Below, piece after piece: positions 38,520 through 49,563 of a DNA stretch of 64,000 nt. The stretch covers positions 107,057,125 to 107,121,124 of the forward strand of contig OX465581.1 in NCBI GenBank assembly GCA_950022655.1, written 5' to 3'. The DNA comes from Alentia gelatinosa (lineage: Eukaryota; Annelida; Polychaeta; Phyllodocida; Polynoidae). The notes under the pieces were generated by a model. It saw only the letters and a list, made by a program, of their open reading frames with translations. It was not told the origin of the DNA and did no database searches. Positions within the stretch are counted from its first letter, which is position 1, and each line of letters begins with the position of its first letter. The translations under genes were made by a program, and so were the position numbers.

Positions 38520-38601
38520 GTTACATGTCATTTCATAATCTAATGCCTGTTGTGCCTTGTAACCACGCCTCATTTGTGCCTGTCCTCCGGCTCTCCTGCA
38601 G
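38520..38601 (+). other. Candidate 82-nt intron joining RNase H to the recombinase
   Basis: The segment starts GTTACA and ends with a pyrimidine-rich CTCTCCTGCAG acceptor. A TCTAAT branch-like word lies about 60 nt upstream of the acceptor. It is AT-richer than the surrounding coding DNA. Removing it leaves one base of a codon before and two after, fusing the RT-RNase H frame exactly to the recombinase frame. The donor is weak. A +1 frameshift between 38544 and about 38660 is the alternative. Confidence 0.45.
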
Positions 38602-39563
38602 ATCCGGCGCTACGTTGTCTCCAGCAGAGGGCATCTGCGCGGCAAGCCGCGGCGCGTGCCCCCGGCACGGTCGCGAACCAGCGAAGCGCCGTATCAACCT
38701 ACATCGCATTCTGCCGGAGGACGGGCACGGACCCGCAGCAGCCGTCGGTCAGCCTCGTCACGTCGTATCTGGAGTACGTCCGGGACCACGCCCCCTCGCC
38801 CGCGACCGTGGCCAACCACTTGTCGCACCTACGGTCGCACCTGCGCCTGTCCGGGGGCAACGTCGCGGCGACCGAGGACGCGAGAGTAAAGAGGGCCATC
38901 GACGCAATGAAGAGGGACAAGTCCTACACGCCGAACATCAAGCCGCCCATCCCGATGCAGGCCCTCAGGAGCGTCCTCGGTGGACTAACGGCCACGCCCC
39001 TCGACCGGTCCACCAGAGCGGCCTGCCTGCTGATGTTCTTCGCGGCCCTGCGGCAGAGCGAGGTCGCCCCACCATCCGTCCGAGGATTCGATCCGGACAG
39101 GCACCTAACTCGCGGGGACGTGAAAGTCACGTCAACTCACGTCACCGTCAGGGTAAAAGCGGCGAAAAACCTCCAGTGTGTTGGAGAGGAGAAGCACGTG
39201 ACACTCCAGCCTTCTCCCGACCGGAGGTCGTGCCCTATGCAAGCCGTGCGAGAGATGATCGCGGCCGTTCCCACGTCTAGCGACCGAGACCCGTTCCTGA
39301 TGAACGCTGATCGGTCACCGATAACGACCAGGTCGCTGACGAGGGAATGGGACAGACTTACGGCTCTGGCGGGGATCCCGGCGAAAACCTACACGTTGCA
39401 CAGCCTGAGAAAGGCCGCGGCCACTCAGGCCTTCCAGGCCGGGGTCCCCGAACTCTCCATCCAGAGATACGGGGGGTGGCGCTCGAACGCTCATAGGAGC
39501 TACATCCGAGTGTCGAGTGCCACTCAGGTTAACGACTCTCTGATAAAGTCAATTAACAAGTGA
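38602..39563 (+). CDS. Ngaro tyrosine recombinase
   Basis: Integrates the element DNA by site-specific recombination, replacing the integrase of LTR elements. The frame is open from 38544 (just after a TAA) to the TGA at 39561-39563. There is no ATG before the N-terminal core-binding domain (the GTVANQRSAVSTYIAFC region); the first in-frame ATG is deep inside the protein. The product must therefore come from fusion with the RT-RNase H frame, by splicing at 38520/38601 or by +1 frameshifting, or from a non-AUG start. The catalytic set is complete: Arg in FAALRQSEV (codon 39051), His and Arg in LHSLRKAAA (39399, 39408), Trp at the second-His position in YGGWRS (39477) and the nucleophile Tyr in HRSYIR (39501). 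It overlaps the tail of the RT frame out to 39280. The coding frame is unbroken, so it is probably functional. Confidence 0.88.
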
Positions 39564-39610
39564 CTCCAACCTTTTCCCACCCTCCACGCCACTTTTTTCA
39601 TGGGTTTTTT

Positions 39611-39929
39611 GGCGTTTTTATACACACTGTATATTCATATATACCATTATACTTTATACATGTATATCCATATGTATTATACTATTACGTATCAACATAC
39701 GTAATACATTATACCTTATCACGTATAACATATAACATATTACCATATATGTACCATATCTACCAATATGTTATCATATAACATAACATATCTTCCATAT
39801 GTATCTTGTTATCTTTAAGATATTACCATCACGTATTAATATCTTCTCTCTTCGCTCATAAAATTAAAATAAATTTTATTTGCCCAACCTCTGCTTTATA
39901 CTTTTGTGTTGCGGGATAAAGGGGTAATG
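39611..39929 (+). repeat. Ngaro split repeat B1
   Basis: 319 bp, repeated at 40156-40474 with no difference visible by eye. AT-rich with many short palindromes, for example ATTACGTAT paired with ATACGTAAT. It contains AATAAATTTT near 39868 that could serve as a polyadenylation signal, and ends GGGATAAAGGGGTAATG. It begins 47 bp after the recombinase stop. Confidence 0.95.
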
Positions 39930-40120
39930 GGTAGCCCATGGCCGTAGGGTCAGGGGCGGTCATTGCTCCACCTAGCGCACTCCCTCTGCACTCGCGCTCC
40001 CTGCGCGCCCCCTCGTGCGAATCACGTGAACCATTAGGTCACGTGGTGAAGCACGCTCTCACACTCTCTCTCACTCTCTTCTCGCGCTTCACTACGTTCA
40101 GACGCACACCAATTTTCTCC
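39930..40120 (+). repeat. Ngaro split repeat A2
   Basis: 191-bp second copy of A1, directly abutting B1. The B1/A2 junction represents the joined circle ends (B end next to A start), which is how these elements regenerate full termini during reverse transcription. Confidence 0.95.
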
Positions 40121-40155
40121 CACCCACCCTCTCCTCTATCTTCCTACTCTCGTAG

Positions 40156-40474
40156 GGCGTTTTTATACACACTGTATATTCATATATACCATTATACTTT
40201 ATACATGTATATCCATATGTATTATACTATTACGTATCAACATACGTAATACATTATACCTTATCACGTATAACATATAACATATTACCATATATGTACC
40301 ATATCTACCAATATGTTATCATATAACATAACATATCTTCCATATGTATCTTGTTATCTTTAAGATATTACCATCACGTATTAATATCTTCTCTCTTCGC
40401 TCATAAAATTAAAATAAATTTTATTTGCCCAACCTCTGCTTTATACTTTTGTGTTGCGGGATAAAGGGGTAATG
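40156..40474 (+). repeat. Ngaro split repeat B2 (right end)
   Basis: 319-bp second copy of B1, forming the right terminus. A 35-bp spacer (40121-40155) separates it from A2. Flanking host sequence starts ATAACACAGAG; no duplication of target sequence is apparent. Confidence 0.95.
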
Positions 40475-40949
40475 ATAACACAGAGAGGGCCCGTTGGCAG
40501 TTTTCCATCCAAGGTCTCCCCGACTGGGTTTGGCACGGCGACCACACGGAGCGGTAATGAGAGTTAGCTGGACACTCCTAACGGGGCAGAAGAGTGCCAG
40601 GATCCCTGTCGACCAGCTCTACGACCAGAGTCCAGCGTGAGACTGCCGTGAGACGACGACCACCACCACCACCTCCTCCACGGTACAGCGTCCACGCCCC
40701 CTCCTCTACCTCCACCGGGACTTCCTCAAGGACCTAGATCGCACACCAACTTTCTACGGATTCCCGCGGCGAGGAAAGCCGCCTCTAGGTCCCTACTACC
40801 TGTGTGAACAGTAGGCGAACGAGGCGGGGTGTCGCCCACCTCCAGGTGTCCTCCAGTGCGTGCGGACGAACGAGGCCCTCAGCAAGGCCCCCCTCCCCAC
40901 CTCCTGTTAGCGTGACCCCCTCCCCGGAGAGGAGCAGCCACCAGTGTCG
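40475..40949 (+). promoter_or_regulatory. Probable promoter and 5' UTR of the CXorf65-like gene
   Basis: GC- and CCACC-rich sequence between the Ngaro right end and the host start codon. No TATA box or initiator is obvious. The stretch is only 475 bp, so the Ngaro insertion either displaced upstream promoter sequence or landed in the 5' UTR or an upstream intron. Assignment is by position. Confidence 0.4.
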
Positions 40950-41139
40950 ATGAAGATTCCCGAGACTTTAGTGCAGCCCACTGAGGAGGACCCCAGGATG
41001 TTTGTATCTATCCGCTATGGGGACAATGAGACGTTACTTTGTAATCCTTCCTGTGCCATAGTCAACCTGCTGTCCAGCATCAAGCGACGAACTGGATACG
41101 GGAATACCGATATGATGCTGGAGTTATCCGACGAGACAG
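40950..41139 (+). CDS. CXorf65/C22orf15-like protein, exon 1
   Basis: First coding exon of a 181-residue protein. It starts at ATG 40950; a second in-frame ATG at 40998 matches the usual start of the family (M-F-x-x-x-x-Y/F-G-D). Residues 17-64 carry the recognisable pattern MFVSIRYGDNETLLCNPSC, then INLL-like hydrophobics, SIKRRTG and LSDETG, which resembles the N-terminal half of the vertebrate CXorf65/C22orf15 family. That family has no established function; the fold is compact and may be ubiquitin-like (inference). The exon ends in ACAG|GTAAAC, a good donor, in phase 1 inside a glycine codon. Downstream read-through (about 20 codons) is intronic and not part of the protein. The Ngaro element lies just upstream. 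Homology is by memory of the family pattern, not by search. Confidence 0.75.
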
Positions 41140-41393
41140 GTAAACAAGGAGAATTAATGATAGTAAATCCATATTTGTCGATAAACCGTTCCACCTAATT
41201 GAACAACATTTTTTTTTTTTTTTTTTTTTTTAATTTCCAATGCCTCTCGACAGAGTCGAGTTTTTCAGGCGTTGTGGTGTATGTATACACATAGACACAC
41301 ATATATACATACATATATATGTAAATACAATAAAGAAATTTATAGATATATTACGGTAATCATTTCCTCAAATTTACATGTATATTGTATATA

Positions 41394-41560
41394 CAAAACA
41401 AGTGTACAGTTCTCCTGTCATTCTCAGATTATACAAAACGAGCTGCATGCCAACTAGCGGCTTCCATGAGTCGGGCTTCCGGCCTGAAGTGGTACTGTAT
41501 CAAATAACCTGATTTAATTACCGACCCAAACCTTCCCATCAAATAAAGCTACAAATAACA
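41394..41560 (+). repeat. Dispersed repeat, copy 2
   Basis: Second copy of the repeat at 5229-5391, same orientation, about 255 bp inside the intron. Similarity fades on both sides. No coding capacity or terminal structure is seen. Confidence 0.7.
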
Positions 41561-44500
41561 CTTTCATTATACTCTGGACTATGCTCAGAATCTCAGTGAT
41601 CTTTAAAATGTCACCGGAGGGAATAATCATATGAATGTATGTACAATATAATGTAAATCCTATAGGCACTGTATATCATACACATATCATACACATATAT
41701 GTGCATGTCCAGTCTAAATGTTCCGTTTTCGGACACTTTTTATCACAGGTAATAGACCTCGTAATCTAGGTCTACAGTGAGAGTCCTTGTCCTTGTTGTC
41801 AAGTTCACATTGAGCATGTACGTCATCAACACCCTTTTGATACATACAATGTAAAACGAAAGTACATCAAAGGTGTCTAATGTTTACCTTAGGCAAGGCT
41901 GTAGGATATCAACTCACTGAGGTGTCTCTCTTCCAGGAAGTCCGGTGAAAGACCATATGTGTTGCTCTCAGGCCCTTTCCTACATGATATATGTATTCAA
42001 AATCATATGTGATATGGCAATTGAAGATCAAATTGATCCAGCCTGAGACGATTAACCGATGTGAAATACAGAGCCCTTATAATAGCACAATCATCTCAGA
42101 GGTAGTGTTGATAATAAACAACTAACTGTACAGTTATAAGTGTAAATCACATCAACAGGTACATGTAAGGAAAGAACAGGCTGCTATCGGGAGAATATGA
42201 CACATGTTTTCCCTAGGTTTACACTTGCTGTGTCATGGTCCAAATGCAGTTTGGCTGGCAACACTGAACCGCTTAATGTGATTACACTTATATCCACGGG
42301 TCACTTCTAGGTAGATAAGATAAGCGTGATTTATCGGTGGACCTAGCATTTCAGGTATCTAGATGATAGTCGTTCTCAATGGAAAGAACATAAACTCCAC
42401 AGAGCTATGCGGAACTATATTTTTCTATGATACATTCTCACGTAACGTACCATGTTGAACTCTATATTGATATATGGTAGATTCATAAAAACTTCAACAT
42501 ATTAAAGCACAATGAATAACTGCATATTTATTCATATACGTAAAATAAAAGCATTAGATATCAAAAACTCTAATTTATAATTTGGATATGATATATGAAT
42601 GTTATCCATATTGAAAACTAGGAGTTGCAGAAATAAGCATGTACTCATTCATATTCAATGCTTTAAAAACCTTTGCTAACAACACAAGTACTGAGTGGAC
42701 ACAGAATATTTTGAAATCTTACTGACTTCAATATCTTTATTAAGATTAGCCACTACCATACGGAATGGGAATGGTGAGAAAATGGTGAAATACACAGGCA
42801 TATTGATATGACCTAGAAACTATAAATAAATGGAAGACAGGTGGTTAGAATATGTGCGATTGATATACTGGTACCATGGTGTATGTATTATCATACATGT
42901 ACATATATTGTGTCAGCCTTACTTAATCCTTAACGGTAAAAAGGCCATTCTACATTAGCCGATGAAAACGGCACCTATTATTCGAATTCCCCTAAAAGTA
43001 GGCCTATGTAGGTGGTGTACAAGAACTGCACATCGGTATCAATTAATCGGTGAGGGTGCAGGGAATGCATTGTTTCTTGAGCATTTTTCAGGCATTTACT
43101 AGGAGAAAACATAGTTACTGAGCCTGTAGCAATTGCCGTTCAAGGTCTATTGTCACATAAAATACGTCCCTCCGCCTCTGGCATTGGGATGTATTTTATT
43201 GAACAAAAGGCCGATAACTCATTACGTTTTCTTATAGTCATACACCTAAAAAGATGAAAAATGTCATTGTATGTACTCGCAAAGTACACAACGGGTGCAA
43301 TGCGTCCGAAAATTTACTACGTCTCAGTGAGTCCGAACATTATTAATACTACACCCCTAGCAGTGGGTAGTATTCTATAGCCGTTCGGCTAATAGGTGTA
43401 AAATAATAATTACAATTCCCCATTAAAATCTTGAGCCTCACCGATGAAATAAAAGCGTTTTGATTTTGTCGACGCTTGACCAGGTAGGTTGGTGGGGGCT
43501 TTATTATTTTTATATATTTCTTTTATATATGATTTAAACGGTACATCAAACGGTACGTCAGATAGGTAGATATCAAAATGTAGATTTGGAATATTTCAGT
43601 AACCCGCGCTTTTAAAATGTGAGGATAAAAAGTATAGCTGACCATGGATCCGGGGTTAGTGTCTCCATGGGGATGTATGAAATCAAAGCAGCTATCTACT
43701 GCTGTAATTATCATTTCATATCTACAGATCATCGAAATATACGATAAAGCCTTGGTTGTTTATGAGGTGCAATATACAATACCCACTCCATCATGTCGGT
43801 AACCATCAAGTGTTATATCCTCCAAAATCATTAACGACCAATTCACAGCTCTTGATCATATTCCGCGGATCGAGCTCAAAGGTACTGTACACGTATAGAA
43901 ATAGAGAATACCTGTAAGACTGTTGTAGTTCAATTCTAAGATATTGTATTGAAACTAGTCTGCATGCAACTTAAAGTGGAGTGGGTCTTACTAGTAATGT
44001 CTTTCGATGAGATTAGTTTCATGTTTTCATATCGTGGTAGAGTGACGGACCAAGATGAGGTTATTACTGCCCGGAGTGGGGAAATCACTCGACCGTGTCT
44101 GGTAAGCAGGCACGCTACACCTACGAGTAAAAAAACACAACCATAGTTCCCACCAACCAATACCAAAGCAATTTCCCCTCTTGAAGCTTACTGAAAATAG
44201 GCTTGCGTTGGCCGTGCTCAACCTAGAGAACAAAAGATCCAAACGGCCAAAGTGGTCTCAGCATGTTTCGACACAGATTGGCTAGACTAGGTTCACCAGG
44301 TGCGGGTCTTAAAGGTGGCTTACCCATGGGCGCTTCTGTGTTTAAGATGGAATTTAGGGACCTGCTATGGTCAGGACCTGTGTGTAGATCCTCTGATAAA
44401 TCACATGCCATAAGAGTAGACAGATTAAGCATGACCTATACGGGCCACTACATCTACTGCTTAGAACTTATGCAAGTATAAATAGAGTAGAATATCCAAT

Positions 44501-45400
44501 GATCATTATACTTTTTAAACTTTGATTTCAGCTCTTTGAATTATTCCTTGTCGAGGCGTATAAATGCTGCTTGGTGTCATCGATGTGCACTTAATTAACG
44601 CATGCATGTGTATAAAGACAAACCTTTCAAGCTTGATATGAATTCCTTGAATGGCATGAATGAAGATCCGTTAAGGATTCCGCTGAAGAGTTATTCATTC
44701 TCAAACACACCTGCTTGACTCATGGATCCCCGAATCCATGGCCTTCATTGTTTCAGCTGACGAAAAGCGATAATACATGACTCAACAAAAGATACTACAA
44801 GAAAAATTTGGTGGCGTTCGTCAAACGATCACGGATCAATCATAACCACGGCTTAATCTATGAGTCATGAACACCAGCTGACATCAGGATTAGGACGAAA
44901 CATATATAGTCTATGGCATACTGTAAATACCTCAGTATTCATTTTAAATGATATAAGTATTTGATTAGCCCTTCGTCAGAGCATCTATATCAGTCCGTTT
45001 TGTATCCACGATGTGTAATGACTGGTCTAAAAATACTACTACTGAGAGAGTGTTGCTTAATTACATCCACAGCCATACTGAGTAATGTCAAAAGTACACC
45101 ACTTAGTTAAAACTAGGAGCTAATGCTACTTCCATTTACAATGGATGAGCGCAGTAGTTCTTAAGTACAACAGACTCTCACATAGAAATCACCTTGATAA
45201 TACAACTATTTGCAAACATTATGGCTTAAAGGCATTTCAGACAATTTACCTTGAAAATTAAAACCCATGTCAGTTAGTTTTTGATACTGTTGTCTGCTAC
45301 TAGAAAAAGAACCTATCAGATGATGATAATGACTAAATGTGATATTTACATTTTCAAATCTGATGGGACAGACCTAAATACACTATATTCAGACACACTA
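41561..45400. other. Intronic AT-rich sequence
   Basis: No gene or delimited element. A group of GATA-type words (AGATAAGATAAG at 42313-42324 and a TTATC at 42331) lies close together. The rest is stop-dense AT-rich sequence. Confidence 0.55.
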
Positions 45401-45404
45401 TATA

Positions 45405-46985
45405 AACTGTGATTTTGATGCCGTAAGGTATCACTCAGCAACACTAGGTGATGCCCTGCGGCATCATTTAGCCATGGTCAGTGATGCCCTGAGGCATCAC
45501 CCAGCATGAAATGGTTATAGATGAATGATGCTTTGAGGCATCAACTTGAGGCATCAACTGGTCAAGGGAAAATGATGCCTAGAGATATGGATTGGTCCAA
45601 GGTGAATGATGTCTCAAGGTATCATTCAAGGCATTTGTTTTTTTACAAGGAAATGATGGAGTAATAGTCACTGAATAATTACATATAAACTTTGACGTTA
45701 AAAATCTTAGTAAATGATGCCCTAAGGAATCATCTGTCCACACTCAGTGGTGCCTTGAGGCATTATCTGGCCATGATCAGTGATGCCCTTTAGACATCAC
45801 CGGGCAAGAATGGATCAAGGATGAATAATGCCTTAAGGCATCTTCCGGACATGGTCAGTGATGCCCTTGATTTTCTTAGAATCAGAAAATGATGCATTGA
45901 GGCATCACTCAGCCACACTTGGCAATGCCCTGATACATGGTCCATAATACCCTGAGACATCACACAGTGTGAGTAATTTATAGAAGAATGTTGCCTTGAG
46001 GCACCAATTGGCCTAGGGCAAATGATGCCTTGAACTATCGATTAGTCTGAGGTGAATGATGCCTCAAGGCATCATTTGTTTTTAACAAAGAAATAGTAGA
46101 GTAATACTCACTGAATAATTACAAGTCTTGGAAAATGATGCTCTAAGGCATCATCTGGCCACACTCTGTTATGCCCTGAGGCATCATCCCGCTATGGTCA
46201 GTGATGCCCTTAGGCATCACCAGGCACTAAGGGTGAATAATGCCTTGTGGCATCAACTAGCCTAGGACAAATGATGCCTTGAGGTATCATCCGGCCCAAG
46301 GTGAATGATGCCTTAAGGCCTCATTTGTTATTAACAAAGAAATAATGAAGCAATACTCACAAAATTGCTACATTTGAACTGTGATTTTGTTAGTCTCAGA
46401 AAATGATGCCTTAAGGCATCACTTGGCCACACTGGGTGATGCCCTGAAGCATCATTTAGCCATGGTCAGTGATGCCCTGTGGCATCACCCAGTGTTAACT
46501 GGTTACAGATAAATGATGCCTTGAGGCATCAACTGGTCTATAGCAAATAATGCCTTGAAGTTTTGTCCCGTCCAAGGTGAATGATGCCTCAAGTCTTCAT
46601 TATTTTTAACAAAGAAAAAGTAGCGCTATACTCAATAAATTATTACATATTTACTGTGATTTGTATCATGGTCAATGATGCCCTGAGGCATCACTGGGTA
46701 CAAGTTGGTTAAGGAAATATAATGCCTTGAGGTATCAACTGGTCAGGACAAGTGATGCTTTGAGGTATAGACTGGCCCAGGGTGAACGATGCCTCAAGGC
46801 ATCATTTGATTTTAACCAAGACATAATGGAGCAATACTCACTAAATTATTACATATAAACTATGATTTTTTAAGTCCTGGAAAATAATACATGGCCTGGC
46901 GATGCCCTTTGGCATACTTTCCACAGTCAGTGGCCCTAAGGCATCAACTGGCATGAATGGGTTAAGGATGAATGTTGCCTTGAGG
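45405..46985. repeat. Palindromic minisatellite with higher-order structure
   Basis: Dozens of variants of (A)ATGATGCCYTGAGGCATCA, in which TGATGCC and GGCATCA are inverted copies of one another, so each unit can fold on itself. Units occur every 30-60 bp. A second, non-palindromic marker (AACAAAGAAATA followed by AATACTCA and ATTAC) recurs near 45640, 46080, 46330, 46605 and 46810. This gives a higher-order period of about 200-275 bp, with the first interval about double. Confidence 0.92.
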
Positions 46986-47999
46986 GAGAGAGATTTTGCT
47001 CTATGTTTACGGAAGAGCACATCGGTGAATAACTGGTAAAACAGGTTTGTGGCTCTGCAGCATGTAGAGTATCTATCTCATCAGAAACCAGTATGCCCAT
47101 CATATACTGTGATGTAAGACGAAGGCAAACGTGGCTAGGCACAGCACTGCTGAAATTGGTAGGCTGGATGTAGACTGGCCTCAGTCCCTATGTGCTCCCC
47201 AGCTCTCCCTACCTGCCTACCACCCCTGCACCTACCCCTATACTCCCCTACACTCCTCTCAAACCCGCCCTGTATAGAAACTGTATTGGTATGGGGACCG
47301 ATTGAAACTAGCATTACTCTATTTGCTGACTGCTAATCACAGTTTATTGACATCAACTGAAATCAGAACAAACATATTGTTATATGGATATAATCTCAAT
47401 AAAGAAATTTTGTTTAAAAACCCAACAAAAAAACCCACTAAAACATCCGGTATAACTAATAACTAATTATTAGATGTTAAATGCTATAACTCAAAGACTT
47501 CAGCAAGTCTATGGTCAAGTCTCAGACACTGGACTGGCTCACTGTGTCAAAGGAAGGAGAACTGGTTTTATAGCTCTCTGTAAAGTGGGTCTGATTACAA
47601 CACGTTCAAGTGGGTCCCATCAGATGTGACACTTTGAATACAATGTATTTAGGTGTGTCCCATCAGATTTGAACATGTATATAGCATATTCAGTCATTAA
47701 TATCATCTAATAGTTTCCTTTCCTAGTAGCAGATGACAGAATCCATAACTAAGTGTCTGCTATCTAATAACAGGATTGATATAGTGAATATTTCGTCCCC
47801 AAAAAGACTATAAAATAAAAGTTCTATTTTAGGATCCAAGTCAGTAGTGGGGCAGGGGTAGGGTCAGACTGGATACTGGACCCCTGCTCATTTTACCAGG
47901 CCTTTATAGTTGGTGCATGGATAATGAAGGGATAGGTCCTTTGCAGCAAGCTGAAACCCTGTGTGAGCCTTCTAACCTCTAGATCACGTGTACAAAAAA
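46986..47999. other. Intronic sequence, no feature
   Basis: Mixed composition with a C-rich patch at about 47160-47275. No gene or repeat is delimited. Confidence 0.55.
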
Positions 48000-48433
48000 A
48001 AGAGATATTGAAATGGAAATATTTTCTTTTGGTAAATGAATATTTGTCTGGGGCAATTGCCGAGGCAATTGAGATGTGTCAGTTAAAAAGCCCTATGGCG
48101 AGAAGAGGAGAAAGTCATTGTTCTTGTAGGGTGACAGGTGGTTCCTTCTTCAGCAAGGGAGCAGGAATGAGTGAGGCCGAGTGCTTGGCGTCACGTGTGT
48201 GCTCGACATGCCCAAGTGACCAGTGGACAAGGGTGCCGTGTGCAGTCTCCAGGTGTTAAGGGCACTGGTGAGGTGTCCATGGTAACAGCTCCTGTCTCCC
48301 GCTCCCGCATTAGTCCAAACCTCATAGCCATAATGACTAACATGAAAGAGATATTAAGATGGCAATATCTATATTTCGGTGAATGAATATTTCTCTGGGG
48401 CAATTGCCATAGCAATTGAGATGCCTCAGTTAC
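48000..48433 (+). repeat. Diverged direct repeat pair, 346-bp period
   Basis: An 88-bp segment at 48000-48087 recurs at 48346-48433. Both have AAGAGATATT, AATGAATATTT, CTCTGGGGCAATTGCC or its close variant, and GCAATTGAGATG. Each copy contains an inverted CAATTGCC/GGCAATTG-like core. The copies are colinear without indels, which suggests a duplication under constraint or a repeat element with two halves. Confidence 0.7.
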
Positions 48434-49129
48434 AAATGCCAAAGACCAAAGTAAGGGCGATGGCAACAGTTGAGGGGGCAGCGGCCAGGACATAGCAAAT
48501 TCACAGAGACCCAAGTGCCATGATGTTGGAGAGCAGTATCTGGGGCTCGGTGGAGAGCCACTTGTTGGGTACCCCGCGCCTCAGAGAGTGTACAGACACC
48601 CTGGCTGAGTGAGGACCCTGGCCAGCCTTAGGACCACCATGAGGCCCTGGGACATTATGGGTGTGTCCGAGATGTCCAGGAAAGCATAGGCTTCCGCCGG
48701 GGCTGGCTGCGCCTGGACTGCGAGAAGAAGAGAAGGCTGAGGGCATGATGCCCCGGCCTGCCCGGGCCCTTCACAGGCGCCAGCCTGGATGCCCCGAGAA
48801 GCGGAAAGTAGCCCATGAGGATGGCCACCTTATGTACGAAGCTCGGGTTGCCGGCTTTTTTCTGTTTTTTAAAAAGAGTTTATTGACATAAGGTTTCATA
48901 TACATGTACACGATTTTCAAACAGCATACGTCACACATTGAGAACAACAGATTTGCAACACTTACAAATCGCGTCGACCGGGACAGGAAAAAAACATACA
49001 ACTAATACGCTGGCTCATGATGGTTAGGGGCCTCACTAACGAGGTGATCCTTTCATCTGGGCCTATGTCATAGGACAATTATCAATACTTACACAACACA
49101 AGACATAGTCAGACAAGTGTTCAGGCAGT
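48434..49129. other. Intronic sequence, GC-rich then AT-rich
   Basis: A GC-rich part (about 48500-48850) has short minus-strand frames without recognisable domain. At 48869-48893 the complement reads as AATAAA followed by an A-rich stretch, like the 3' end of a minus-strand retrocopy. It may be the 3' portion of the decayed element beginning at 49130, but this cannot be shown. Confidence 0.35.
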
Positions 49130-49540
49130 TTAGGCAGGTGGGCGACCATGGAAGTTGATCAAGGTAGTTGCACAGAAGTAGCACATCTGATGGCGGTCGC
49201 GAAGGTGAGCAGGTGGGGGCGTGGGTCGCCGGGTTGTCCACGCGTCAGCTAACGGCGAGAGCAAGTAGGTAGTCCAAATGGGCCATGGAGCCCCCTGTGA
49301 GTGTGACTGATGTCTGTGCTCCAGAGGTATTGTAACGTCTGGGGCCAGGCACGGGGAGGCAGTCCACTGATACTGCCTGAAGACTGCAACCTGGCAGCGC
49401 GCCGGGTTGAGCGCTAGGACGTCATTCTCAATGCAGAAGCGAAGAGACATGCCTGCTTTTCCCTGTTTGTGGCTGTGAACTGAGGTATGGCTGCACAAGC
49501 TTCGAGGAACCATGACGTTGGGTATGGGCAGGACAGGAAC
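49130..49540 (-). pseudogene. Possible decayed tyrosine-recombinase N-terminal region
   Basis: The minus strand is open in overlapping frames. It contains a pattern like the core-binding domain of DIRS-order recombinases: RFCIENDVLALNP in one frame and LQYLWSTDISHTHRGLHGPF in another, spaced as in FC...L...P, then TI..YLSAI..LH...G.P..F. Frame changes and missing downstream catalytic residues mark it as dead. It lies after an RT-RNase H remnant in the order expected for a DIRS-type element, separated by the small element at 49564. The resemblance is weak and could be coincidence. Confidence 0.35.
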
Positions 49541-49563
49541 ATTTGTCTATGGGGAGGCCTGCC

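Larger units (their letters stand above)
34985..40474 (+). mobile_element. Complete Ngaro-type tyrosine-recombinase retrotransposon
   Basis: A 5,490-bp element bounded by split direct repeats in the order A1 (34985-35175), coding region, B1 (39611-39929), A2 (39930-40120), 35-bp spacer, B2 (40156-40474). This A1-B1-A2-B2 layout is the hallmark of Ngaro/PAT-type members of the DIRS order. These replicate through reverse transcription and integrate a circular intermediate with a tyrosine recombinase instead of a DDE integrase. The coding region supplies the expected set: a Gag-like zinc-knuckle protein, RT-RNase H, and a recombinase. All three are open, with catalytic residues present, and the repeat pairs look identical by eye, so the copy is young and may be active. 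No target-site duplication is seen, as expected. It lies in the same orientation as the host gene, 475 bp upstream of its start codon. GC content is high in the genes and low in B. Confidence 0.95.

Noticed and set aside
38520..39280. Continuation of the RT frame to 39280
   Set aside because: Beyond RNase H the sequence is out of frame with the recombinase and has no conserved features; it is a shadow of the recombinase gene.
34985..40474. LTR retrotransposon interpretation
   Set aside because: Repeats are split (A1-B1-A2-B2) rather than terminal direct repeats, no aspartic protease or DDE integrase is seen, and a tyrosine recombinase is present.
41140..41198. Read-through of exon 1 to the stop at 41198
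   Set aside because: The added residues do not fit the family, whereas splicing at 41139 to 57773 restores family-like sequence.
45405..46985. CRISPR-like array appearance of the GATGCC repeats
   Set aside because: Spacing is irregular, repeats are palindromic and degenerate, spacers are themselves related, and the context is an animal intron.
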